DNA from: Nitrospira sp.
GTDB lineage: Bacteria > Nitrospirota > Nitrospiria > Nitrospirales > Nitrospiraceae
Reading direction: 5' to 3'
Length of the DNA stretch: 41,406 nucleotides
NCBI GenBank assembly: GCA_022843785.1
Contig: JALHMZ010000024.1
Coordinates: 1 to 41,406 of the forward strand
A model generated the notes under the pieces. That model was not told the DNA's origin and made no database searches. It saw only the letters and a program-made list of their open reading frames with translations. A program made the translations under genes and the position numbers. Positions 16,791 to 23,826 of the stretch are shown here, in pieces; the stretch's first letter is position 1, and each line of letters opens with the position of its first letter.

Positions 16791-17819
16791 ATGAACTACG
16801 TCGCACTGGTCAAGTTTGCTCAGGAGCATTTCACCGATGGTCTGGCGTTGGTCATCGGATCCGGCCTTTCCTCCGCTGAGGGGTTGCCGGGAATGCCCGC
16901 GCTTGCAACACATCTCACCAACGAATCGAGCGAATTAAAGGGAACTGACGCAACTCTGTGGAGCCAGATCAAGGCATTGTTAAATGCAGGTGAAGGCTTG
17001 GAAGCTGCATTGCTGCACCGGCCGCCATCTGACACGCTTGAGCTCTGGATTGCACAAAAGACGTGCGAACTACTGATTCCGCAGGAGCGAGCAATCATGA
17101 GCGCGGTGATTCGTAGGGAGCGCACCCTTCGCCTGACAACATTTCTAACCAAGATACTAAAGCCAACGGCTGGCTTGCCGATTCTGACCCCCAACTACGA
17201 CCGCCTAATCGAAGTCGCCTGCGAAATGGCAGGATTCCACGTGGACAGCACAGCCGTTGGGCACTATGCGGGGGAGTTCGACCATGTTCGAAGTTGCATG
17301 GGATCATGCCGGGGCATCACATCGCGTGCCAAAATCACGGTCCTCGATCACTTCCCGCGAGCGATCGTCCTAAAGCCACATGGGAGCTTTGACTGGTATC
17401 AATTCGGCACGGATGTGCGGCGCTGCAGTTTGGATCTGGACGCGGAACGCCTCATCATAACGCCTGGTCTTAATAAGTATCGAGCTGGCTACAACTCGCC
17501 CTTTGACAAGCATCGAGAATTGGCCAACGACCACATAAGGCAGGCCGGGCGGCTACTGATTGTGGGATACGGGTTCAATGACGATCACCTGCAAAACCAT
17601 CTCGTGAAGCGAATTCGAGACGGCACGCCCACGCTCATCCTGAGCCGAACGGCGAGCGCGAAGGTCGAGGCGCTGGCGGAGGAATCGCCCCGCTGTGTTT
17701 GTCTCTCGAACTCACCCATATCGCCTGGAGTCCTGATGGTGACAAAGGGACACCGATTCGAGCATCCAGGACAAGATTTGTGGGATTTGGGCATTATGGC
17801 AAGGGAGCTACTAACATGA
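16791..17819 (+). CDS. SIR2-like NADase, defence-associated
   Basis: About 342 residues. The SIR2 Rossmann features are seen in order: ALVIGSGLSSAEGLPGM (N-terminal), TPNYDRLIE (Asn135, Asp137), KPHGSFDW (His197, the expected catalytic His) and LLIVGYGFNDDHL. In defence systems such domains hydrolyse NAD+ on phage sensing rather than deacetylate proteins. The ATG at 16791 is preferred; a TTG at 16779 is in frame and possible because the AGGA upstream is very close to the ATG. The gene overlaps herA by 4 nt (ATGA). The SIR2-HerA pair is an established anti-phage architecture in which a SIR2 oligomer and a HerA hexamer form one complex. The family call is firm; the defence role is inferred. Confidence 0.9.
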   Translation: MNYVALVKFAQEHFTDGLALVIGSGLSSAEGLPGMPALATHLTNESSELKGTDATLWSQIKALLNAGEGLEAALLHRPPSDTLELWIAQKTCELLIPQERAIMSAVIRRERTLRLTTFLTKILKPTAGLPILTPNYDRLIEVACEMAGFHVDSTAVGHYAGEFDHVRSCMGSCRGITSRAKITVLDHFPRAIVLKPHGSFDWYQFGTDVRRCSLDLDAERLIITPGLNKYRAGYNSPFDKHRELANDHIRQAGRLLIVGYGFNDDHLQNHLVKRIRDGTPTLILSRTASAKVEALAEESPRCVCLSNSPISPGVLMVTKGHRFEHPGQDLWDLGIMARELLT

Positions 17820-19606
17820 GCGATGCACCCATACTGACTTTCGACACACCAAGCAGGCTCGGGAAGGTCGTATCCGTAGACACAACCCGCGTACTCATCG
17901 CAGTGGAAAATGCTGCACTCTTACCGCGGGCTTCGGTGGGTAGCCTCGTCGCGATTCAGGGGACGACCGCTCAGGAGTTCCTGATCGGCATGACCGAACG
18001 TGTGACTCGGCATCTACGTGAGCAGATCGCACATCCTGATCCGATGGCACCCACAACTCTCGCGATGGAAGTCGTGCCAGACGACGCGCTCCGGACCGTC
18101 TTGCTTGGTACCTACCGCACGATTGAGGGAACCGTGCACAATCGGTTTAAGCGTGGCGCTGATTCATTTCCACAAATCGATCGCGATTGCTTTCTCATCG
18201 AAGGCGGCAATCTTCAGCGGTTCATGGGATTACTGGGCAAGGACTTAGATCCGAAGCAGCGGCTCGAACTCGGTCACTTTGTTATTGACCACTCAGCCAC
18301 TGCGATCGCCAATGGCGATCGCTTCTTCCAGAGGCACGCGGCGATCCTGGGGAGCACTGGCTCGGGCAAGAGCTGTGCGGTGTCGTTGATTTTAGAGCGT
18401 GCACACGCCCGCAAGCACGCGAACATCATCGTGTTCGACATGCACGGCGAATACGCTTCACTCGCGGACCCGCCAGCTCCTAAGGAAGGTCCAACTTCAA
18501 CTCCTATCGCGGCCGCATTCAAGATTGCAGGTCCTGGTGATCTTACCAAGCCAGCGGAAAATGTTCTTTTTCTGCCGTATTGGCTCCTGAATCGGGAAGA
18601 AATGCTCTCGATGATCTTGGACCGCAGCGATCAGAATGCGCCTAATCAAGCATCCAGGTTCACCTTGCACGTACGAGATTTGAAGGAAGGCACACTCAAA
18701 TCGGAGAAGAAACACGATGTGAGGGCCACCTTCACCGTCGACTCGCCAATTCCATATGAGCTACCGGAGCTGCTCAAAAAGCTCAAGCACGATGATACGG
18801 CGAAGGGCACAGGGACGACAGGTAAAGAAGTAAAGGGTGAATGGGAAGGACGGCTTACGCGCTTTATCTCTCGCTTGGAGGCCAAAGTCGAAGATCGCCG
18901 TTACGGATTCATGTTCAAGCCGATGGAGGCTGCTCTCAAGTACGACTGGCTCGCAAAACAAGTTGCAAAACTACTAGCCCCCGGTGGGGACAAGCACGGC
19001 ATTAAGGTGGTTGACTTCTCTGAAGTTCCGTCGGACGTGCTACCCGTCGTCACAGGGGTATTCGCACGACTGTTGTATGATGTTCAATTTTGGATGGAGC
19101 CGGAGAAGCGAACACCATTCGTGTTCGTGTGCGACGAAGCCCACCTGTACCTGCCGGTCCGTGACGACGCGGACGCAGTTGAGAAACAGGCGCTTTACTC
19201 CTTCGAGCGCATCGCTAAGGAAGGCCGAAAGTATGGCGTCTCCCTGCTAGTGGTAAGTCAACGCCCGTCGGACGTGAGCCGCACCATCCTCAGCCAGTGC
19301 AACAACTTCCTCATCCTCCGCCTGACGAACGATCAGGATCAAAACGTTGTCCGTCGCCTTATGCCTGATTCGCTGGCGGGTGTCCTCGACGGTTTGCCGC
19401 TGCTCGACACCGGGGAGGCTTTGTTACTGGGCGACGCGATCCTTCTCCCAGCGCGAATCAAGTTGAAATTCCCTACTATCGAGCCACTGAGTCAGACCCG
19501 TAACTTCTGGCAGGAATGGGGAGAACTGGCCCCGGATTCCGTCGCGGTTGTGGCAGCAGTCGAAACTCTGCGCCGGCAATCTCGAACAGCTTCAAAGATC
19601 GATTGA
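17816..19606 (+). CDS. herA: HerA-type ATPase/helicase, partner of SIR2
   Basis: 596 residues starting at the ATG overlapping the SIR2 stop. An N-terminal HAS-barrel (about 12-65, LGKVVSVDTTRVLIAVEN..LVAIQGT) is followed by the FtsK/HerA motor: Walker A GSTGSGKS (Lys185), Walker B FVFVCDEAH (Asp440, Glu441), then SLLVVSQRPSDVSRTILSQC and the arginine-finger region RLTNDQDQNVVRRL. The protein should form a hexameric ring that moves along double-stranded DNA. A NurA nuclease, the archaeal partner, is absent; the SIR2 neighbour takes its place, as in SIR2-HerA defence. The segment about 270-345 is a Lys/Glu-rich insert. Translational coupling suggests co-production in fixed ratio. Confidence 0.93.
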   Translation: MSDAPILTFDTPSRLGKVVSVDTTRVLIAVENAALLPRASVGSLVAIQGTTAQEFLIGMTERVTRHLREQIAHPDPMAPTTLAMEVVPDDALRTVLLGTYRTIEGTVHNRFKRGADSFPQIDRDCFLIEGGNLQRFMGLLGKDLDPKQRLELGHFVIDHSATAIANGDRFFQRHAAILGSTGSGKSCAVSLILERAHARKHANIIVFDMHGEYASLADPPAPKEGPTSTPIAAAFKIAGPGDLTKPAENVLFLPYWLLNREEMLSMILDRSDQNAPNQASRFTLHVRDLKEGTLKSEKKHDVRATFTVDSPIPYELPELLKKLKHDDTAKGTGTTGKEVKGEWEGRLTRFISRLEAKVEDRRYGFMFKPMEAALKYDWLAKQVAKLLAPGGDKHGIKVVDFSEVPSDVLPVVTGVFARLLYDVQFWMEPEKRTPFVFVCDEAHLYLPVRDDADAVEKQALYSFERIAKEGRKYGVSLLVVSQRPSDVSRTILSQCNNFLILRLTNDQDQNVVRRLMPDSLAGVLDGLPLLDTGEALLLGDAILLPARIKLKFPTIEPLSQTRNFWQEWGELAPDSVAVVAAVETLRRQSRTASKID

Positions 19607-19620
19607 TGGGGGAAAGACCG

Positions 19621-19646
19621 GAAAATGGTGGCAGGAACCATTGATT
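19621..19646 (+). repeat. 26-nt direct repeat, copy 2
   Basis: Begins GAAAATGGTGGCAGGAACC and continues ATTGATT, 14 nt after the herA stop. It differs from 15710-15735 at one base. The two copies bound a 3.9-kb segment carrying the membrane protein, an R2 half-copy and SIR2-HerA. Confidence 0.7.
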
Positions 19647-19868
19647 CATGCGGGAACAACTTTCAATACCAGTCTACGCCTCGCCATGATTCATCGGCGC
19701 TATGGCCTGCATAATACGCAAGCTGGGAGCAAGTCTTGTTCTGTGCATTCCATGGTCCATGCCATGAGTCCATACTTGCGCGCCCAGGACATTGCCTGCC
19801 TGTTGCGCATTGATGCACGATCAAGAGACTGGGCCCATCCATCTTTGGGCTCTGACTTACCCGGACGA

Positions 19869-20105
19869 TTACCAGCGCTGCGCCCAGTCTGGTGCCGCGG
19901 TGGGGGTTGGTTCTAGGTTCGAGAGATCGGCCTCAAAGAGAATCGGGAAACCGTTGCTCTCAAGATTTCTAATTTGCAGCAGGCCCGATCGTGTCGCCAC
20001 GAGTAAATGCCCGTTCCTACTCCAGTCGGCCCATTGAAGATCATCCAAGATCTCGAGATCGCCGTTGGACTCCAGCGAGTATCGAACCCTCAGAGGGACC
20101 AATAA
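19869..20105 (-). pseudogene. C-terminal remnant of a WD40/TolB-like gene
   Basis: Read leftward, the open frame gives PLRVRYSLESNGDLEIL, then DLQWADWSRNGHLLVATRSG and LLQIRNLE. This is one blade-like repeat of a beta-propeller (W-D/S-RNG-LL-AT-SG-L-I pattern), ending PDWAQRW and a stop at 19869. Upstream the frame runs into the RAYT-associated sequence that begins at about 20104, so the gene appears to have lost its 5' part when that element arrived. Only the last 75 or so codons remain. The original function is unknown. Confidence 0.45.
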
Positions 20106-20238
20106 AAGGGGTCGGGAGTCTTTTCTTGACATGACGGCCGCGTCTTCGCTACAAGATCCCCCATGCCACGCCGTCCACGCCTCGCCGCCGGCGACCTCGC
20201 CTATCATGTCCTGAATCGTCGTGTCGGGCGCGGGATAG
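20104..20238 (+). repeat. Tandem RAYT-associated unit 1 (about 135 bp)
   Basis: Begins AAAAGGGGTCGGGAGTC, continues TTTTCTTGACA (a good -35 box) and holds the first codons of a RAYT gene. A second unit starts at 20239 with the same AAAAGGGGTCGGGA and resumes at 21499 after the IS3-family insertion. The intervening leader up to the ATG is nearly the same in both units. Confidence 0.7.
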
Positions 20239-20255
20239 AAAAGGGGTCGGGATGA
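20163..20255 (+). pseudogene. REP-associated tyrosine transposase (RAYT) remnant 1
   Basis: Codes MPRRPRLAAGDLAYHVLNRR then VGRG, the typical start of RAYT (TnpA-REP, Y1/HUH fold) proteins, but breaks off after about 24 codons where the second tandem unit begins. The HUH motif and the catalytic Tyr are absent. Full RAYTs of about 200-240 aa mobilise palindromic intergenic repeats. Confidence 0.75.
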
Positions 20256-20317
20256 GCTAGCCCGGGTTTGACGGACACCTCAAAAGGGGGCACGATACGC
20301 CCCCACGGAGGTGTGAG

Positions 20318-20608
20318 ATGGCAGAACGACGACGATTCACGCCCGAGTTTAAACGACAGGCAGTGCAGCTGCTCAACGCCGGGCAACGGCCTGCTGCCGA
20401 GATCGCCCGGGAACTCGGCATTCCCCGCAATCGGCTCTACAAGTGGCAGAAAGCGGTCGCGGGGCATGGCGGCGCCTTTCCAGGCTCCGGTCGGCAGGCC
20501 GAACCCGCGGCAGAACTGGCACGGCTCACGCGCGAGTTGGCGCGGGTCACCGAGGAGCGCGACATTTTAAAAAAAGCGGCGAAGTACTTCGCGCAGGAGT
20601 CCACGTGA
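20318..20608 (+). CDS. IS3-family OrfA, helix-turn-helix protein
   Basis: 96 residues. MAERRRFTPEFKRQAVQLL and ARELGIPRNRLYKWQKAV form the helix-turn-helix of the transposase_8 family, which binds the IS ends. The C-terminal helix (ELARLTRELARVTEERDILKKA) is the leucine-zipper-like segment used for pairing. It overlaps orfB, which lies in the -1 frame. Run of seven A then G at 20569-20576 is the likely frameshift site. Confidence 0.93.
   Translation: MAERRRFTPEFKRQAVQLLNAGQRPAAEIARELGIPRNRLYKWQKAVAGHGGAFPGSGRQAEPAAELARLTRELARVTEERDILKKAAKYFAQEST
20569..20576 (+). promoter_or_regulatory. Probable -1 ribosomal frameshift site of the IS3 element
   Basis: AAAAAAAG within orfA codons TTA AAA AAA GCG. 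Slippage by -1 would join orfA to orfB, giving the OrfAB transposase, the standard IS3 mechanism. Confidence 0.7.
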
Positions 20609-21468
20609 AGTACGCGTTCATCCGGACTCACGAGTCTGTGCATCGCGTGACACGGCTCTGTGCCGCGCTGGCTGTGAGCCGCAGCGGCTACTATGCGTGG
20701 CGGGAGCGTCCGGTGAGTGCGCGGGCGGCCGAGGATCAGCGGCTCTTGCCCCTGCTGCGTTCCGTGCATCAGGAGATGCGAGAGCAGTACGGCGCCGTGA
20801 AGCTCTGGCGGGAGATCACAGATCGCGGGATTGCCTGTGGGCGGCATCGCGTGGCACGGCTGCGCAAGGTCGGTCAGCTGGAAGCTAAACGTGTACGGCG
20901 CTTCCGGGTTATCGTAGAGCATCATCAGCTCCCGCCTCCCGCCCCCAATCTGCTCAACCAGCAGTTTGTGGCGACGACACTCAACCGCATCTGGGTGGGG
21001 GATATCACGTTGGTCTCCACCCGTGCCGGCTGGTTGTATGTGGCGGTGATCCTGGATCTTTGCTCGCGCCGAGTGATCGGCTGGGCTATGCGGGAGAAGC
21101 CGGATCAACAGTTGACGCTCACAGCGTTGGCGATGGCTGTCCGCCAGCGCCAAGTCCGACCCGGCTTAATCCATCACTCCGATCAAGGGGCTCAGTATAG
21201 CTGTGGGGCCTATCAACAGCAGCTCAGCATGTTTGGTATCACGCCGAGCATGAGTCGGAAGGGCAACTGTTATGACAATGCGGTGGCGGAGAGCTTCTTC
21301 AGCACGTTGAAGAATGAACTCATTCACCACCAGCGGTATCACACGCGGGAGGAAGCCAGTCGAGAGATCTTTGCGTTTATTGAGGGCTTCTACAACCGCC
21401 AGCGGCCCCATCAGAGCCTCGGCTATCTGAGTCCGCTGGAGTTCGAACGACGCATTCGTGGGTCTTAA
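20605..21468 (+). CDS. IS3-family OrfB, DDE transposase
   Basis: 287 residues if translated alone from GTG at 20605 (AGGAG upstream, overlapping the orfA stop), otherwise the C-terminal part of OrfAB. After an HTH_21-like region (REQYGAVKLWREITDRGI), the rve integrase core holds the DDE triad: Asp in WVGDITLVST, Asp in HHSDQGAQYSC, Glu in CYDNAVAESFFSTLKNE. The end, FYNRQRPHQSLGYLSPLEFE, is the usual IS3 C-terminus. The length and motifs are complete. Confidence 0.95.
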   Translation: MKYAFIRTHESVHRVTRLCAALAVSRSGYYAWRERPVSARAAEDQRLLPLLRSVHQEMREQYGAVKLWREITDRGIACGRHRVARLRKVGQLEAKRVRRFRVIVEHHQLPPPAPNLLNQQFVATTLNRIWVGDITLVSTRAGWLYVAVILDLCSRRVIGWAMREKPDQQLTLTALAMAVRQRQVRPGLIHHSDQGAQYSCGAYQQQLSMFGITPSMSRKGNCYDNAVAESFFSTLKNELIHHQRYHTREEASREIFAFIEGFYNRQRPHQSLGYLSPLEFERRIRGS

Positions 21469-21546
21469 CCTGGTGTCCACGAGATCCGGGCCAGCTCAGG
21501 AGTCTTTTCTTGACACAACGGCCACGTCTTCGCTGCAAGATCCCCC

Positions 21547-21634
21547 ATGCCGCGCCGTCCACGCCTTGCCGCCGGCGACCTCGCCTACCATGTCCTGAAT
21601 CGCCGCGTCGGGCGACTCCCGCTCTTTTTTCTTC
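21547..21634 (+). pseudogene. RAYT remnant 2
   Basis: MPRRPRLAAGDLAYHVLNRR then VGRLPLF is the standard RAYT N-terminus, here about 27 codons long, before it runs into unrelated sequence (CTTCCCCTCAACGGGGACAT). It is preceded by the same leader as remnant 1 (TCTTTTCTTGACA, ACGGCC, CAAGATCCCCC). The catalytic region is gone. Confidence 0.75.
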
Positions 21635-21673
21635 CCCTCAACGGGGACATACGCGTTCCCCTACAACGAGTTA

Positions 21674-21739
21674 GCAGGATCCTGAAAAAGTCCGCCAGCT
21701 TTGTTCTCGCGTCGCTGGACAGCCATTTTGAGCATCCTG
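21674..21739 (+). repeat. R1 repeat with internal deletion
   Basis: Starts GCAGGATCCTGAAAAAGTCC and ends GCCATTTTGAGCATCCTG, i.e. both R1 ends are present but only about 66 bp remain of 126. It shows that R1 is defined by its ends. Confidence 0.65.
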
Positions 21740-21816
21740 TATGGCTATGTGGCGTCGTCTCACACCCCGCGATTCGTGATGGCTTGTGGAGCCCAAGGGA
21801 GTTTTCCCGCAGCCTG

Positions 21817-22038
21817 TTAGATCTCGAAGGCGGTGCGAGGGACTCCGCTTTGCCGAATGATTGATTGCAGCGTTCCGATTCGAATCTCAGAGTGATCGGG
21901 AATTGGAACGGTGACGGTGCCGCGATCGGTATGCCGTTGCATCACGATGTGGCTTCCGCGTTGACGGACGATCTGAAAATCGTGTTGTTCGAGGATACGG
22001 CAGACGTCTCGTCCGGAAAGGACGCGGAGTTTACCCAT
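21817..22038 (-). CDS. hicA: HicA-type mRNA interferase toxin
   Basis: About 73 residues beginning MGKLRVLSGRDVCRILEQH. The double-stranded RNA-binding-like fold of HicA is evident from GRDVCRILEQHDF and the active-site segment QRGSHIVMQ with its conserved His, ending in PIPDHSEIRIGTLQSIIRQS. HicA cleaves mRNA when not held by HicB. I take the start at 22038 rather than 22062, so the gene overlaps the end of hicB by 8 nt. Order here is antitoxin first, toxin second. Confidence 0.88.
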   Translation of the reverse strand: MGKLRVLSGRDVCRILEQHDFQIVRQRGSHIVMQRHTDRGTVTVPIPDHSEIRIGTLQSIIRQSGVPRTAFEI

Positions 22039-22255
22039 GGGCCGCTTCGAAGCGGGTGACAAAAACCTGTGTGTGGAGCCGGCGTTCGACTTCGGCGGGA
22101 TCGGCGCATTCGAGAAACAGTTCGACCGCTTCTTTGAGATTGGCCGTGGCCGATTCGACCGTCTCTCCTTGACTAGCTACATCCAGTTCTGGGCAGAGCG
22201 CAACATAGCCCGAGCCTTCCTTTTCGACGATCGCGGTATAGCTTCTCGTTGCCAT
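22031..22255 (-). CDS. hicB: HicB-type antitoxin
   Basis: 74 residues, MATRSYTAIVEKEGSGYVAL..CPELDVASQGETVESATANL..EAVELFLE, the partial RNase H-like fold of HicB antitoxins (short form without a clear C-terminal DNA-binding domain, although the tail RLHTQVFVTRFEAAHG could contribute). It neutralises HicA and normally autoregulates. It is transcribed leftward, upstream of hicA, from a promoter with a TATAAT box. Confidence 0.88.
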   Translation of the reverse strand: MATRSYTAIVEKEGSGYVALCPELDVASQGETVESATANLKEAVELFLECADPAEVERRLHTQVFVTRFEAAHG

Positions 22256-22301
22256 AGCCCGTTACCTCACTGCGGTCGAATCCTGATCCGTCACAGGCCT
22301 C

Positions 22302-22307
22302 ATTATA
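22302..22307 (-). promoter_or_regulatory. Probable -10 box of the hicBA operon
   Basis: TATAAT on the reverse strand, 46 nt before the hicB start. A -35 hexamer is not obvious, which fits a regulated promoter. Confidence 0.45.
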
Positions 22308-22369
22308 GTTAATGCACCGCGGATTGCCTAGTGGAGACTGAAACCTGCCCGCTGAAGGCTGGCAGATAA

Positions 22370-22525
22370 AACGGAGACATTCTGAATTTCCAAGCAGGCA
22401 ACGACTTCGCTTCTCGACGCCCCCAGCCGCCGCCACGCCCTCCGGTTCTTTCCACGGTTCACCCTTCTTTCGCGCAGTCGACCTGCCTCTCTTAAAAAGA
22501 GCAGCAGGTCACCGCTTCTCTCCCC
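22370..22525 (+). repeat. R2 repeat, copy 2 (full length)
   Basis: Runs from ACGGAGACATTCTGAATTTC through CGCTTCTCGACGCCCCC and CCGCCGCCACGCCCTCCGG to a 3' hairpin, GACCTGCctCTCTTaaaAAG followed by AGcaGCAGGTC, and ends GTCACCGCTTC. The 3' hairpin is best preserved in this copy. It sits between hicB (leftward) and vapB (rightward). Confidence 0.8.
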
Positions 22526-22598
22526 CCATTCTTTCCTTGATGCCGACTTAGGCCATTCTGATTGACATCACGACATCATGACTCTTATGCTGTGATGC

Positions 22599-22850
22599 AT
22601 GCGTACGACACTTAGCCTGGACAACGATGTGGCCGCACTGTTGAAGCGGGCACAGAAAGTCCGCAAAGCCAGCCTCAAGACCGTGGTCAACGATGCGATG
22701 CGCCAGGGGCTTAAAGATCTCCTGGGGCCACCGGCACGGCCCAAGAAGCCCTTCCGGACCAAAGGTATTTCGCTGGGGCGCTGCCTTGTGGGCAGCTTGG
22801 ATGATGTGGCTGACGTGCTGGCCACGGCTGAAGACGAAGCCTTTCGATGA
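22599..22850 (+). CDS. vapB: VapB-type antitoxin
   Basis: 83 residues, MRTTLSLDNDVAALLKRAQK with a ribbon-helix-helix-like N-terminus (RTTLSLDNDVAALL, then ASLKTVVNDAMRQGL), followed by a Pro/Arg-rich toxin-binding tail (PPARPKKPFRTKGISLG). It should bind its own promoter and block VapC. The stop overlaps the vapC start (ATGA). R2 copy 2 lies immediately upstream and may supply regulatory sequence. Confidence 0.88.
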   Translation: MRTTLSLDNDVAALLKRAQKVRKASLKTVVNDAMRQGLKDLLGPPARPKKPFRTKGISLGRCLVGSLDDVADVLATAEDEAFR

Positions 22851-23287
22851 TTCTGCTCGACGCAAATCTGCTCGTCTACGCACACGTCACGTCCCTGAGT
22901 CAGCATCACGCCGCACGCAGCTGGCTTGATTCCCGCTTGAATGGACCAACCCCGGTGGGATTGCCATGGCCCACGTTACTCAGTTTCGTCCGCCTGGTCT
23001 CAAACCCGCGCATCTTTGAGCATCCGCAACCGATCTCAAAGGCCTGGAAACAGGTCGACGATTGGCTGACCTGCCCTGTCGCCTGGATTCCACAACCTAC
23101 GGAACGCCATCGAGAGATCCTTGGCTCTTTCCTTACGGATGCCCTCGGACGCTCAAACCTGGTGCCCGATGCGCATCTGGCAGCCTTGGCCATCGAGCAT
23201 GGCCTGACTCTTTGCTCTACCGATCGCGACTTCGCCCGCTTCCCCAATCTCCGGTGGGAAGATCCCCTTCAACAGCCGCGCACGTAG
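22847..23287 (+). CDS. vapC: VapC-type PIN-domain ribonuclease toxin
   Basis: 146 residues. PIN-domain acidic residues appear in MILLDANLLVYAH (Asp5), NLVPDAHLAALAIEHG and CSTDRDFARFPNLRW. LPWPTLLSFVRLVSNPRIF is typical of the Mycobacterium-type VapC subgroup. The toxin cleaves tRNA or rRNA depending on subgroup; the target cannot be told here. Translationally coupled to vapB. Confidence 0.92.
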   Translation: MILLDANLLVYAHVTSLSQHHAARSWLDSRLNGPTPVGLPWPTLLSFVRLVSNPRIFEHPQPISKAWKQVDDWLTCPVAWIPQPTERHREILGSFLTDALGRSNLVPDAHLAALAIEHGLTLCSTDRDFARFPNLRWEDPLQQPRT

Positions 23288-23322
23288 TCGGCCAGACACG
23301 TTCTCGCTCACATCCCGGTCGC

Positions 23323-23799
23323 CTAGAGCTTCATGGACAGGTCCGCCGCAATCGTCTCCGGCTTATCACCCGGCGCATAGCGTTTGAGGACCGTGCCGTC
23401 GGCACCGACGAGGAACTTGGTGAAGTTCCATTTGATCGCCTCGGTCCCGAGAATTCCGGGCTTCTCCGATTTCAGATATTGATAGAGCGGGTGTGCGTTC
23501 GCGCCGTTTACGTCGATCTTTGCGAACATCGGAAAGGTGACACTGAAGTTCCTGGTGCAGAACTGTTCAATCTCCGCTTCGCCGCCCGGCTCCTGCTGTC
23601 CGAACTGGTTACAGGGGAACCCGAGCACCACGAGACCCCGATCTTTGAATTTTCCGTAGAGCGCCTGGAGTCCCTCATACTGCGGCGTGAAGCCGCACTG
23701 GCTCGCGACATTCACGATGAGCAGTGTCTTGCCGCGGTAGACATCCATCTTCCGCGGCGTGCCGTCGATTGTGACCAAGTCGATGTCGTAGAAACTCAT
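23323..23799 (-). CDS. Glutathione peroxidase family protein (Cys type)
   Basis: 158 residues from the ATG at 23799, with GAGGTGG 5-6 nt upstream. Signatures of the GPx family: NVASQCGFTPQY (peroxidatic Cys in place of selenocysteine), LGFPCNQFGQQEPG (resolving-Cys region), and WNFTKFLV (catalytic Trp and Asn). Such bacterial Cys forms usually take electrons from thioredoxin to reduce hydrogen peroxide and lipid peroxides. No export signal. It lies alone, convergent with vapC, followed leftward-upstream by the methyltransferase gene 27 nt away, with which it may be co-transcribed. Confidence 0.94.
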   Translation of the reverse strand: MSFYDIDLVTIDGTPRKMDVYRGKTLLIVNVASQCGFTPQYEGLQALYGKFKDRGLVVLGFPCNQFGQQEPGGEAEIEQFCTRNFSVTFPMFAKIDVNGANAHPLYQYLKSEKPGILGTEAIKWNFTKFLVGADGTVLKRYAPGDKPETIAADLSMKL

Positions 23800-23826
23800 A
23801 GATCCCACCTCATAGCGTCGTAATCT

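Larger units (their letters stand above)
20253..21498 (+). mobile_element. IS3-family insertion sequence, complete
   Basis: The left end TGAGCTAGCCCGGGTTTGAC matches the inverse of the right end, TGAGCTGGCCCGGATCTCGT, in the outer 13 or so positions and again at GGACACC. Inside are the two overlapping frames typical of IS3 (orfA, orfB in the -1 frame). The bases GGA occur on both sides (20250-20252 and 21499-21501), giving a 3-bp target duplication. Removing the element restores the leader GGGGTCGGGAGTCTTTTC of the second RAYT unit. Both genes look intact, so the element may still be active. Confidence 0.92.

Noticed and set aside
11513..19646. Integron attC sites at the unit boundaries
   Set aside because: No GTTRRRY or RYYYAAC core sites and no integrase gene; the repeats are better described as an unknown repeat family.
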